Shown: piece after piece, positions 43,800 through 54,000 of the stretch | Layout: each line of letters starts with the position of its first letter | Numbering within the stretch: position 1 is the stretch's first letter | From: Pascua guehoae | Lineage: Eukaryota > Basidiomycota > Tremellomycetes > Trichosporonales > Trichosporonaceae | NCBI GenBank assembly: GCA_001600415.1 | Contig: BCJX01000014.1 | Location: forward strand, 767,914-831,913 | Direction of reading: 5' to 3' | Length of the DNA: 64,000 bases | Program-made: the position numbers and the translations under genes | The notes under the pieces: generated by a model | What the model saw: the letters and a program-made list of their open reading frames with translations, nothing else | Told to the model about the DNA's origin: nothing | Database searches by the model: none

Positions 43800-45302
43800 A
43801 TGGTGCCTCCTATCCCCGCCCTCTTTGTGATTCCCGATACACGCCCGTCGACACCGGCATCCGACCGCAGCCCGACGGTTGCCAACGGCGAGCGCGAGCT
43901 GCCGTGCCCCGCGCCACCAGACGACTTCAACCCGCGGACGAGCGCCCAGGAGCGCCTATGCCGCGTCCAAAACGCCTATACCGCCGCAGTGACAGGCTAC
44001 CCAGGAGAGGACAAGTATGCATACACTCTCCCCGCGCGGTATTCGGCCCGCACGCCAGGGCCCGACGACACGGCCCTACAGCGGACCTATGACGAGCTCG
44101 CGCGCATCAAGGTGCGGCTGGGCGGCACAGAGCGCGAGTGCGACGCGGCGGTGCGCAACCTCACTGCCTTTGCGGGGCGGCTGACCCCGGTGCAACGGCG
44201 GCATCTCGCGCGCCAGGTCGTCGCGCGGCCAGAGCAGAGTGGCTGGCGCAGCAGCTGGGGCGAGGCTCAGGTCTGCGCCGCTTGCCAACAGAGCATCGAG
44301 GGCAATAGTGACCTCGCTGCGCTGCCGTGTGGGGATGTGCTGCACCGCCCGTGCATTGCGGTGAGTGTCGTGGAGTGTCGTGCAGTGTTCTTGCTGTGCT
44401 ATCCTGTGTGGTGGTGCTGTGCGGCGTTGCGCTGCATTGTCCCATGGGGTGTGTTGTGGGGTGCGTCGGGGCGCAGTGTTGCACCGCATGGATGGAACCA
44501 AGCAGAGTTGGACGACCGAGCTTACACATTACGGCAGGCTGCGATCGCCGATGAAGCTGTACCTCGCTGTCCCGCATGTAAGAGGGACCTGACGCTGTGC
44601 GCTCTGCTGTGGGACGCTGTCGCGGCGCAGCGGGAGAGCGACGGCGGAGTGCTCTGGCGGTCGTTGGACCCCGCGCCAGAGGTCAAGGAGGCACCGGCAC
44701 CGGCAGTCCCGTCCAGTGGTCCCCCTTCTCGCGCACGGGTGAAACAAAAGTGGCTCGCAACCATGCGCACGGCATATGACGTTGCCGACCCCTCGCGTAC
44801 CAGTGGTAATGTGCGCGCGTGGCAGCTCGACGCCGACCTCCGGCGCTTGGGCTACCGCGTCGGCCCCGGCATGAGCGTGCGCGACCATGGCAGCGCGTCA
44901 GCCGACATCCGGCGCGCACTCGACGCCGCGGGGCCCGCTGAACGCCGCCGACGCGCCACCGCCTTTCTCAGCGTTGTGCTGTGCAAGCCTGCATCGCTTC
45001 ACCAACCGGACATGTGCTGCATCTGCCAGCGCACCGCCGACTCGGGCGTCATTGGATATCTCCCCTGCGGGCACGATGGGCATAACCAATGCTGGACAGT
45101 GAGCACTGAATCCAATTCAAATACCCGCAGAGGTACAACCCTAACGTTCTTCTACCAGGCCTTCTTTGAACACTCACGCACAACCCAATGTCCCCTCTGC
45201 AGGCGCGACGTTGCCGTCCTTGCGTGCCTGTTTGGCCTCGCCGACGGGCCCGACGCGACCATTGTCGCTGTCGAGCTCTGGCTCGCTGATAAGGGCGAGT
45301 AG
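43800..45302 (+). CDS. Protein with two RING-type zinc fingers (3 exons, 431 aa)
   Basis: Exons: 43800-44360, 44508-45098, 45159-45302. The first RING is split by intron 1: CAACQQ...LPCGDVLHRPCIA then, after the intron, RCPACKRDL, giving C-x2-C...C-x-D-x2-H-x2-C...C-x2-C. The second is split by intron 2: CCICQRT...LPCGHDGHNQCWT then QCPLCRRD. Both introns interrupt the finger at the same place, just after the third zinc pair, which points to an internal duplication of a RING exon pair. Between them lies a helical region. RING proteins are usually E3 ubiquitin ligases; substrates are unknown. The ATG at 43800 (ACAATGG) is preferred over upstream in-frame starts. The acceptor of intron 1 (44507) is the least certain boundary. 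Spacing between metal pairs is shorter than in classical RINGs, so folding is inferred. Confidence 0.72.
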   Translation: MVPPIPALFVIPDTRPSTPASDRSPTVANGERELPCPAPPDDFNPRTSAQERLCRVQNAYTAAVTGYPGEDKYAYTLPARYSARTPGPDDTALQRTYDELARIKVRLGGTERECDAAVRNLTAFAGRLTPVQRRHLARQVVARPEQSGWRSSWGEAQVCAACQQSIEGNSDLAALPCGDVLHRPCIAVSVVECRAVFLLCYPVWWCCAALRCIVPWGVLWGASGRSVAPHGWNQAELDDRAYTLRQAAIADEAVPRCPACKRDLTLCALLWDAVAAQRESDGGVLWRSLDPAPEVKEAPAPAVPSSGPPSRARVKQKWLATMRTAYDVADPSRTSGNVRAWQLDADLRRLGYRVGPGMSVRDHGSASADIRRALDAAGPAERRRRATAFLSVVLCKPASLHQPDMCCICQRTADSGVIGYLPCGHDGHNQCWTVSTESNSNTRRGTTLTFFYQAFFEHSRTTQCPLCRRDVAVLACLFGLADGPDATIVAVELWLADKGE

Positions 45303-46636
45303 GCATCTGGTGGCAGCGGGATTCCTGCCGGCTGCACAAACTCTGCGCCTCTTGAGGTGCCGGCTTCCTCCCCTCACAGCTAGAAACCACAGTGTGCCAC
45401 TCTGTTGCACTGGCTCTGCAGGAGCGCAGGCACACGTTTCGTTTACCCCTTACAGTGGTGTTTATATTATTGTTGTATAATTGACGAGACCAGTCGGGGC
45501 ATTTGAGCAGCGAACCAGCCCGTTGGTCCCCACAGAAACCTGTCACGTTGCTGTAAACCTCCACGACACTGACCCAAGTGGGCATTTTAGCAGAGAGCCT
45601 GTTGGTCAAACGCCCCTCCGGCACCTGCGGGATGACGGCAAGGCAAGAGGGACATGACTGACAGAGTTTTCATCTGACCGGATTCCAGACGTGGCCATAC
45701 AGAACGTGGCGGTACCATGGCGGTACTGTGGCGGTGGCATGCGCTTGGTAGCAAGCATCCACACAAAGCTCGAGCTCTGCCTCTGCCTCTGCGACGCGAC
45801 ACCATGTTCCAAACTCTGCCAGTCCAGTGGTTACGACAAGGCACCGACATCAGCCCGCCCCCCTTGGCCGCCTTGTAGCCGTCGCCACGTTCCGGCGAAC
45901 GGTCGTGAGTCAGAATATGGTAGCATAACGGCATGGGCTTCTAACCCCCAGCGCTACCGCATTTTACGCGTTTCAAGAATGCCTGGAAGAAGAGAGGAGT
46001 GGGGTTAAATGGCACATCAAACTAAGCTCTGCTGGTGAAACATTCTGACCCCTGGATTATGGGAAACGTCCCGGTGCCTCGGCTCAGTTCTGCCTCTTTC
46101 ACCTCATTCGTATCGTTTCCACTGCCCCATTGGCCTCATTCCCGGCAGCTCGCGCGATGAGGGGACAATGACCGGCAGTGCAATGGTACGCTACCCCGCC
46201 CTATGGCATAGCGACGATGTGTTGCTTGGAGTGCGGGCACAGCCTTTTCTGAGAGATATATAATGGTTCCAGAATCGGAGTCTCGAGCAGCACCGGCTCG
46301 GTTTACTTTGACGCCTCGCTCGTCGTTGTGAGTGTTTCGTGGCACGCTGTTTTACCCCCAGTCGCTAACAGCCAGTTACTTTCGTGGTTGGTTTTCTCTT
46401 CGTCCTTTGCAGCGAGTCCCCTGGGTTGTGCCAACGTTTACGACACACGGTATGTGATCTGGTATTCTAGTGTCGCATTCGCTTGCTGACAAGCTCAGCA
46501 ACTGTCATTGATCAAGTTGCGTCAATACCTCCATACCGTGGTCCGTCGTCGGAGGGTATCAACTCCTCCCTCCTGCATAAATTCCGACCCTCTCGACCTT
46601 CGTCGTTCAGCTCTCTCTCTCTCTCTCTCTCTCTCG
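45303..46636. other. Intergenic region upstream of the 851-aa gene
   Basis: No gene recognised. Near the right end there is a TATA-like TGCATAAATT (about 46576) and a (CT)n tract at about 46613-46635 directly before the chosen ATG, a usual fungal promoter/leader layout. Confidence 0.5.
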
Positions 46637-49257
46637 ATGCAACACCCCGCCATGTCGAGGACGCGTTCGTCCTCATCTAAAAATGGCGAACTTGCGTCCG
46701 TGGGACACGAAAGGATCACATTCACTGTGACCTATGCGAAACCTACAAGAACATTTTACGTCAAATCAAAATTCTCGGAGTACTGCGCCTTCTTCCAGGA
46801 TCAGAACTCCACGCCTACGGGGGGGAAAAAAGTTTCGTATCTCGATCTCCCCAGAAAAATCGTGTACCAGGGCTGGTGGGATGCGTTCGTGCGCGAAATT
46901 TTGGTCACACCCGCGGCGGCCAATGTTTCTCTCGGGATTTCTAAGAACCGGGAGAAGTGGGGGGGAGACTTTTTCTCAACAACATCACAAGAGGAGTGCA
47001 CGGGGGCGACGGCTACGTTCATTTCCTTCCTTGCGCGATTCCCCGACGAACACGAAGTCTACCTGCGAGTGCTCAACGTCCAACCGAGGATCGTAGCAAA
47101 CGAACTTAGCAAGCGGAATATTATTCCGCTGCTCAGACACAGCGTCCTCGAGAAGATCTTTGAGGGCCTGTCCGTTACAGGCATGGAGCTGTGGGGCCCG
47201 TACACTCGGTACCTCGAGGCTGCCCACACGCTTCTTATCGCCCATCTCGAGCAGTGTTGTCCTCCCCCACCATTGCCAGGTTGCCACAACGTGTTCGGTA
47301 CGTGGGTCGATAAATGCAGACAACATGCTTGCGAGATTGTGAAGGTCTATTCGAAGGACACCAACGAGACGCTGGCCAGCAGGATCGAGCGGGATTTGCG
47401 TCTTAAAAACGCCAAAGAAATCACCATTGGCATTCGCTTCGGGATTGTGTTTGGCGCTCTCTTCACCATCGTCAATAGTGGCAAGCTGGCGAGGACTTCC
47501 CTATACAGGATCCGCGTCATGGAGGCAATTGCAGACGCAATGAAGTTAACAGGCCCTGTCCCCAATACGACGCCCGCAATTGCCGCGCACACCACCCAGG
47601 TGGGAATTCGTGCAGCATTGAAGGGATACGGCGCCTACCAAGCGCAAAAGAAGACAGAGGACGAGGAGCAGACCGCTCAGCGCATGGAGCGGCTGGTGGC
47701 CGACTTCCGAACAGACATTATGGGTTCATCCCATGGGCTTGTAAAAGCCCTGGGCCTGGAAGACCCGTATACATACGACGTGGGTCATGTAAAGCGGGCC
47801 ACCTTCCAGTGCATGGCTGGAATTACCATGCTTGGCCTATGCTCGAGGGATTGCGACCTCAACAAAATCGCGGCCCTCCTGAAACCCGGGTCTTCAACGG
47901 ACGTTGGGTGGCTGGTAGAGCAAATGTCTTACTTCCTGCAAGACTGCATCCCGCCCTCTTCGGCTAGCCACTCGACTGAGGCACAGTCGCCCAATCCCGC
48001 CACCCCCGCGCTTCCTGATATGCCGTACGCCGATCCTATTGAGCATCCCTCGACTTCTCCCGGCCTTCCCCTCAGCCCAACTCGAGTGGTGACCTCGCCA
48101 TCGTCGTCCCGACCCAGACGGAAATCCTTGCCGCCGAGCAGCCCTCCCCCTCCGCCCACGTCGGTCATGATGGAGAAGAGCGTTTCAACGGGTTCGACAA
48201 GGTCCCGCGCCCCGAACATGGCATCCACAGCATCCACCTCGTTGAGTGTATTCGGGAGCCCCAATGCGAACTTTTTTTACTCAAATTCGCCGAGTGACAC
48301 TGTCACCATTCCCCAGTCGCCCCCGGCCACGGCCAACTCGGTGTGCAGCGTACGTTTCCCGTGGCTCTTCACCGCCCATACTGGTCAATTAAATATCTTT
48401 CCGCTGACCGACAGAACAAGTCATCATTGGGCGGAACGTTTTTGCTCCATCCCTACTGCAGTGAAGGTGATGCCTGTTCCAGCAAGTGCCCTTATGCTGT
48501 ACCAACGCCGGGCGCCAGCTCCGAAGTCAACGGTGGTGGACCTTCAGACATTAGCCCTCATCAGGGTTCCTCGGCCGGCGGTAACCCTTTCGAGCGAACT
48601 CTGCGTTTCGTAGACTCTGCTCCCGTTAGGACTCCCAAGAGCGTCCGCATCTCCAGTCCCCCACCGCTGTCTACGACCCAGCCAATCGCAGCACTTCAGC
48701 CTCGTTCCAACCTCGTGACCACGCACAGCGTGCCCGCCCATTCTCCGCCACCCCCACGATCCAACACCAGTCCCATGGCCATTGATACCCAAGAAACATT
48801 GCACGCCAACGGTGCTCCCGCCCTGCACGCCAACGGCGCTCCTGCCGATTCCCGCTCCCGCTTCCGACGCAGTCCCAGTCGAATGGTCATCGACACCCAA
48901 GACACAACGCCCGCTAACGGTGCTACAACAAACGGTGACCAGCCTCACACGACCTTTGGACCCAGCGCCAGTCCCGTGGTCACCAACAGCAGCAACGGTC
49001 ACGCCAACAACGGGCAACACGTGCGCAGCAATGGGGCTCTCGACATGAACGGCGACGATGGCATGGAGCCATCCAAAAAGCGCTTTCGGAGCTCACAAAG
49101 CACCTCCCCTTTAGATCCTGTTGGGGACCCGACGTCCGCCGAATCATCGCAATCAACGATGGACATTTCTATCGACGAGGACGGCGTTCCGTCTTCCCTC
49201 GAGTGGTGGTCCGCGTCGTCGACATTGGGGAGTCAACCGCGATCCCAGCCTAGCTAG
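46637..49257 (+). CDS. Unrecognised 851-aa protein, intact member of a local gene family (2 exons)
   Basis: Exons: 46637-48349 and 48415-49257; intron of 65 nt with CTGACCGACAG at its 3' end. Residues about 20-480 form a globular, mostly helical domain with no motif I can name; it includes a block NVSLGISKNREKWGG, then ECTGATATFISF, that recurs in decayed copies downstream. After about 480 the protein is low complexity, rich in Pro, Ser and Thr, with two repeats around LHANGAP and paired MAIDTQ/MVIDTQ segments, then a basic patch SKKRFRSS that could be a nuclear signal, and an acidic end. No signal peptide or membrane segment. Two ATGs (46637 and 46652) fit the start; both follow the CT tract. 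Possibly a lineage-specific nuclear protein; function unknown. Confidence 0.7.
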
Positions 49258-50282
49258 TCTGTTTCACATGAAACGCATAGCACATGGGCCAGAAGCCGTT
49301 GATGGACATAAGAGTTGGCATATCCACATAGAGTTCATGTACGCTCTCTTTCATCTGCAGTGGCTGGGACTTTTGGCGGTATCGGCCCCGTCGCTCTGTA
49401 GTTTTCACAAAGGCCGCCGTTTTCTCTTTCTGCCACAAAGGAGTTTCCTAGCTTCGCACAAGAGCAGCACGATTGTCAATTGGCATGGAGGGTCAACCTC
49501 AATGAAGGTATGTAGACATTCCCCCCCTCTTCCTCTGACTATTGGTCAATGGCGGCGGCGGTGTAAGGCTAACCTAAACTTCGTTGCCGACCGTTCCTTA
49601 GTTACCGTCCATCCCTCGTACATCGACAAATGTATCTGGGGTGACTGCGATGCCTCCAGAATGACGACCTAACGAACCATTCAGCGGAAACTCTCGTTGC
49701 GCTGTTCCGCTATCACTCACTGACCACCGGGCAACAGAGTAATATTATGATCTGGACCCGCAATGGAATGGCGGAAGGGACAGCGAAAGTGACAGGACAG
49801 GGGAAGAGACGGCCGCCAGAATATTCCTGGTGCCTTGGGTCTTTCCCGCCTTTGACCTCATGGTTCTCAACCTTGACCAATAGTACCAGTTGGCAGCAAT
49901 GCTCAACAGCTGTCAGACCAGGCTCGCTGCATCAATGAGCAACGATGCTAAGGGGGCGTACGTTTTCATGATGGGATACTTAACCAGGCGACAGAGCAGC
50001 TATCACCCCGGGAGCGTTGAAAGCGCAATCCTTCGTGTGAGTGTTACGGGAGTATCACATCCGCCTTTCGCTGTTGGTAGTAAGGACGTATTGCCCGACC
50101 ACCGGGTCCTGTTGCCATACGTGCAGGCCTCCAACAAACCGAAATTACGAGGACGACCTGCCACCGCCAGGGGGTCTTTCATAGCTGCATCATTCCCTAA
50201 CTGATGAACCCAGAACAGGCATCCAAAGGATTTCATCCACCCTCCTTTCCGTGACAGTGCTCTTGCAGAAGCGCACATTTTC

Positions 50283-50428
50283 AATGTCGAGATGAGAGAA
50301 GAAGCGATGCATGAATACTTTAGAGGGAAATGAGTGTTATATACAACTACGGAGCGGCGGTATAGACAGCAGCCCGACGCTATGGTCGCTATGTGCCAAG
50401 TGGATGCCAGAGTGGCAGAAGTGCCACT
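50283..50428. repeat. Segmental duplication, copy A
   Basis: About 145 bp that aligns almost without gaps to 52421-52566. Shared pieces include GATGAGAGAA, AGAGGG, GTGTTAT, GGAGCGGC, the CTATGTG block and GTGGCAGAAGTGCCACT. By eye about three quarters of positions agree. Confidence 0.8.
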
Positions 50429-51458
50429 GTGACATTCAACACCCGGTCGGTCGTCCCGCGCCCACGGGCTCGTCCCTTCTCAGTCTCGACTCCGTCACTT
50501 GTGCGTTCGCGGCCGGCCCATACCAATGTCTGGTGTGACGAAGCGTCAACAAGTCGTCAACGACGAGGTCCAGTTCCTGGGCAAAACGAATTCCGGATGC
50601 TTCACCATCAGCTGGCGGGAACACGACGAAAAATCTGAGAATACTTTTGCCCAACCCCTCCGAGTCCAGTATCCGCACGCCCCCGATGTGCATGCCACTG
50701 GCATACGCATCACCATGAAGGAGGAGAGCCTCTCACGGTCCGCCTCCAGCCAAGCTCACCGTCGAAGCTGAGCGGCACACCATCCTCGCCAGGCTTCAAA
50801 CATGACAACATCGTTGGTGAAACGGTATCATGCCACTTTCGCGCTCGCACAAAGCGGCGCAACCCGCTCCCCACCGACCCCGACGCACCCCTCGTTGTTC
50901 CTGGCGCCCCTCCCTTTATCCCTCTCATCATTTCTTCCGGCGGCATCGTCCTCGAGACCTCCCTGGCCGCCCTCGATCACTGGCGTCGTGTTCTCGATGC
51001 CGCAGTATACGGCCACTTCCTCAATGCCACCTCGTGCGCTCTGCTAGCGCGGAGGTGTCCGGCACCGCCGAAGCTCCTTCTTCGGCACTCTATGTCCTAT
51101 ATCCTTGCGATGAGGCACTGAGTGCCTCCTCGCCACCCCCCTTTGCCTCTACACTGTCTAGTCTCCCTTGTACCCTGGACCTATGCAAAATGCCACTTTG
51201 CCATAGTGGCGGCAGGAGTTCGACTCTCCTACGATGTAGCTTCTCCCTTTGCATCCCCAAGCTCCCGTTTTGGAGTCTCGGCTGAACGCAGGCAGACGTC
51301 TGCTGCTGCAGACGTTCCAAGAGCCGTCCAATCTCAACCCCCCCCCATGCCATCGGACACGCAAGACTAGTGTACAGTCCGTGACGTACAAGAGTCCAAA
51401 ACCCGCCCCATGTCATCCGAACACGCAAGACTGGCGTACAGTCCGTGACGTACAAGAG

Positions 51459-51833
51459 TCCAAGTCCCTCACTTGTGCAGGAGAACTGGTGGGAGACTTC
51501 GCAACATACATCCTGTTGCACGAGGATGTACGCGTCAAGATTACAAAAGCGGTCAATGGCAAACTCTGGAAGGGATCCGAAAAGCAAGCCAAGTGCTCGG
51601 GTCTTACTGCTGCATTCCTGTCCTTCCACTACCAACATCAGGACACCAGGACCTACCACGAGGACCTACGTCGTGTCATTGCGATCAATCCCGCACACCT
51701 GGCCACAAACCTTGGCCATGACCACTTTATGGCTTTCCCGGCCCAACGGCAGTGGCTGGCATTCTCGAGTGACGCAGAGGATAAAGCAGGACGCAAGTCG
51801 TTTCAGTCGGATGGTATTATTCCCTATCATTGA
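51459..51833 (+). pseudogene. Decayed or partial paralogue of the 851-aa protein
   Basis: Frame ending at a stop at 51831-51833. The segment DVRVKITKAVNGKLWKG, then AKCSGLTAAFLSF, then YHEDLRRVIAINPAHLATNL lines up with NVSLGISKNREKWGG, ECTGATATFISF and YLRVLNVQPRIVANEL of the intact protein upstream, in the same order and spacing. Identity is low (roughly a quarter by eye) and the rest of the protein is not in frame. Could also be an exon of a shorter diverged gene. Confidence 0.5.
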
Positions 51834-52420
51834 GCCCAGGTTTCTCAAAGGTGCGTCAAGTGCATTGAATGCGTACCACCCACCAGTCTGTAGGAGATGA
51901 CTGTGACTCGGAGGACTTGCAGTCCGTTTCATTTGCGCGTAAATGGATAATCGTGGTCGGAATACTGTACGGTGAGACGGAAACGTGTCGCGTAGTGGTA
52001 AATCGTACGATGCGACGATAGAGATACGAGATAACAGCTATAACCGTCGTCGTGGTAAACAAGATTACGCAACAGAGTACTGTACTAACTTCCGTCATGG
52101 TGCATATCAAATCCATAACACTTGCTGTAAGCCCAAGGACGACCGCCTCTTCCAGCAACTGTGAAGAACTACACACAGTGCTGGTGGAACGTATGGAGAG
52201 CCGTTGGCCGAGCTAGGGCGCATCACCATCCACTACAGCAGAGTCACAGTTGGCAAGCCCAGTAACCTTGTGTTTGGTATCTCCGGCAAACCCATGGCGC
52301 CGTCCCAGCTCAAACGCGGCAATTGCCAATACTTGCTCATACCTGTCGCACCTACGTGTTGAGACAAGTGAAGTGGCTACTCTCGAAAAGGTAGAACTCC
52401 GCATCTCCATTCTGTCAAGA

Positions 52421-52566
52421 TGAGAGAATAAGCGATACATGAATAGTCTAGAGGGACACAAGTGTTATGCACAGCTCGGGAGCGGCAGTACGGATAGAAG
52501 GCTGGGGCTTTGGTCACTATGTGGCGGATCCCAGGGTGGCAGAAGTGCCACTTTGACACATTCTTC
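52421..52566. repeat. Segmental duplication, copy B
   Basis: Partner of 50283-50428, same orientation, 2138 bp downstream. In both copies a reading frame ending in serine-arginine-stop (TCA/TCG-AGA-TGA) lies immediately before the repeat, suggesting that whole gene units were duplicated. Confidence 0.8.
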
Positions 52567-53062
52567 ATGAACACTCTGGGATGTAACCGTGGTGCGTGCT
52601 GTGAAGGCCTGATGCCAGGCTCGTCAACAGTGGTTGCAGGCTCTGTTGACATTACATCGCGCGTGTCAACCAGGCGACGCGCAATGCCAGCGAGGTCGCC
52701 CTCAAAAGAGCACGATACCGACGAGCTCGAGTTTGGAGGTTGGACGACATTGACCTGGTCAGCGTCGCACGCCAGGGTTGGGTCCCCCTCCTTGCCTCCC
52801 CCTCCCATTCCTGTTGGAATAAGTATGTCGACCCGAAGACGGACCCTCAGTCAGCCCTTAGACTGACCCAGCATGGGTTCACCATGGGTCGAGGTTAGGA
52901 CCGCTTGTCCGACGACGCTCGGATGACGGACCTGCATGGGTCGGCGACGCACAAGCCATCACCGACGCTCGAGTCGCCGCTCTGTTGAAGATATCTCCCC
53001 AACAAGTAGCCTCTGTCGATGCATCATCACCTCTCGTTCTAACAATTCCCTGAACAAGCACA

Positions 53063-53144
53063 ATCGCTATGGCCAAGTGGGACGGCGCCAGGCTCATATT
53101 CATATGATACCTGGAGATCGCAGGATCGAAACCTGCTGGCGATA
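53063..53144 (+). tRNA. tRNA-Met(CAT), initiator-like, with 10-nt intron
   Basis: A full cloverleaf can be drawn. Acceptor ATCGCTA (53063-53069) pairs with TGGCGAT (53137-53143), with discriminator A53144. D arm GCC/GGC (53072-53074 with 53084-53086). Anticodon stem CCAGG/CCTGG (53088-53092 with 53110-53114), loop C T CAT A, then an intron TTCATATGAT (53099-53108) at the canonical place after position 37, then A. T stem GCAGG/CCTGC (53120-53124 with 53132-53136) with loop ATCGAAA. TTTTT at 53148-53152 is a Pol III terminator. A1-U72, A54 (loop starting AUCG) and A60 are hallmarks of eukaryotic initiator tRNA, and the box B GGATCGAAACC equals that of initiator genes. The anticodon stem has only two of the three G-C pairs expected of an initiator, so an elongator or a variant gene is possible. 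Confidence 0.82.
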
Positions 53145-53640
53145 TGCTTTTTAGTGCTCTCCAGGGGTGCAGGGCGAGGCCCAATCAGGTCTTGGCCTTT
53201 CGGATTTCTCCCTCTGCCTGATGCTCTATTCTTCATTTTCTGCAGCAGAAGCGACACCGTGAATATTCTCACCGAAATACTCCACGCGAGTGTTGGCACG
53301 CCTGGGGCGCCGACGCTGATGGCTGTAATGGGGGACGCGTGCCATTGTGCCACTTTGACAGCGTGTACTGTATGCGTACTGCATGCGTATGCGTATTATT
53401 TGAGTATGGAGGCCCATGCTAGCCATCGAAACAGTGTGAGCCGTGGCCGATCACTGAAGCATTGAGGATTCCAGTAATAGAAATACGAGGTAGCATAGGG
53501 GACAGGGAGGATCATAAGTATTCAGCACTCGCCCACAGGGAACATCGACCTCCCTATTCAAAACGATACCGTACTGTGGTTATGGCTGTGCAGCACGTCA
53601 CCTAGAGTGCAGTTGAGTTTCACTTCGCTAGGCCTCCCGC

Positions 53641-53904
53641 ATGTCGTACACAGCGCGGCCTGTCGCATCCCACGCACCCACAGGCATGTATCTGGCCTTA
53701 TTGGAAGTTTGTGATACTGCCACATTGAGCTCTGATGTTCGTGTGACGCTTCTTGTCGAGTCGGTAGAGGGCTGGGAGCAGGAAACGCAACCTTCGCCAT
53801 GCAGGAAAAGGTCACCCAGCGGGAAGTGTGGCTGCGTCTGCACACACCATACTGTGGAACACGATTACTTTGATCCAGAGGGCCGCCTATGCGAAACATC
53901 GTGA
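53641..53904 (+). pseudogene. Second fragment of the same family
   Basis: Short plus-strand frame with GMYLALLEVCDTATLSS followed by DVRVTLLVESVEGWEQE, recalling DVRVKITKAVNGKLWKG of the fragment at 51.5 kb. It stops soon after. No start or flanking exon could be defined. Confidence 0.35.
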
Positions 53905-54000
53905 CCTGTGTTCAAAGTGGCAGTCTCGAGACTTTCCGAACGCGACGGAACAATTTCTTGGAAACAATGGTGTTGCTCGCCACACTCGTGCTCATGGCCA

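Larger units (their letters stand above)
49258..54000. other. Region of decayed paralogues, segmental duplications and a tRNA
   Basis: After the intact gene, short protein-like blocks appear in changing frames, broken by stops. They include a frame at 50820-51060 (PLVVPGAPPFIPLIISSGG and SLAALDHWRRVLDAAVYG), one at 50527-50771 (DEVQFLGKTNSGCFTISW), and one at 52935-53050 (VGDAQAITDARVAALLKIS). Some may be exons of real genes whose splicing I could not resolve; others are clearly relics. Confidence 0.45.

Noticed and set aside
51185..51240. A T-arm-like hairpin (AGGAG-TTCGACT-CTCCT) next to a GCCACT/AGTGGC hairpin, resembling half a tRNA.
   Set aside because: No acceptor partner for ACGATGT is found upstream and there is no D arm or box A at the right distance; probably chance or a tRNA fragment.
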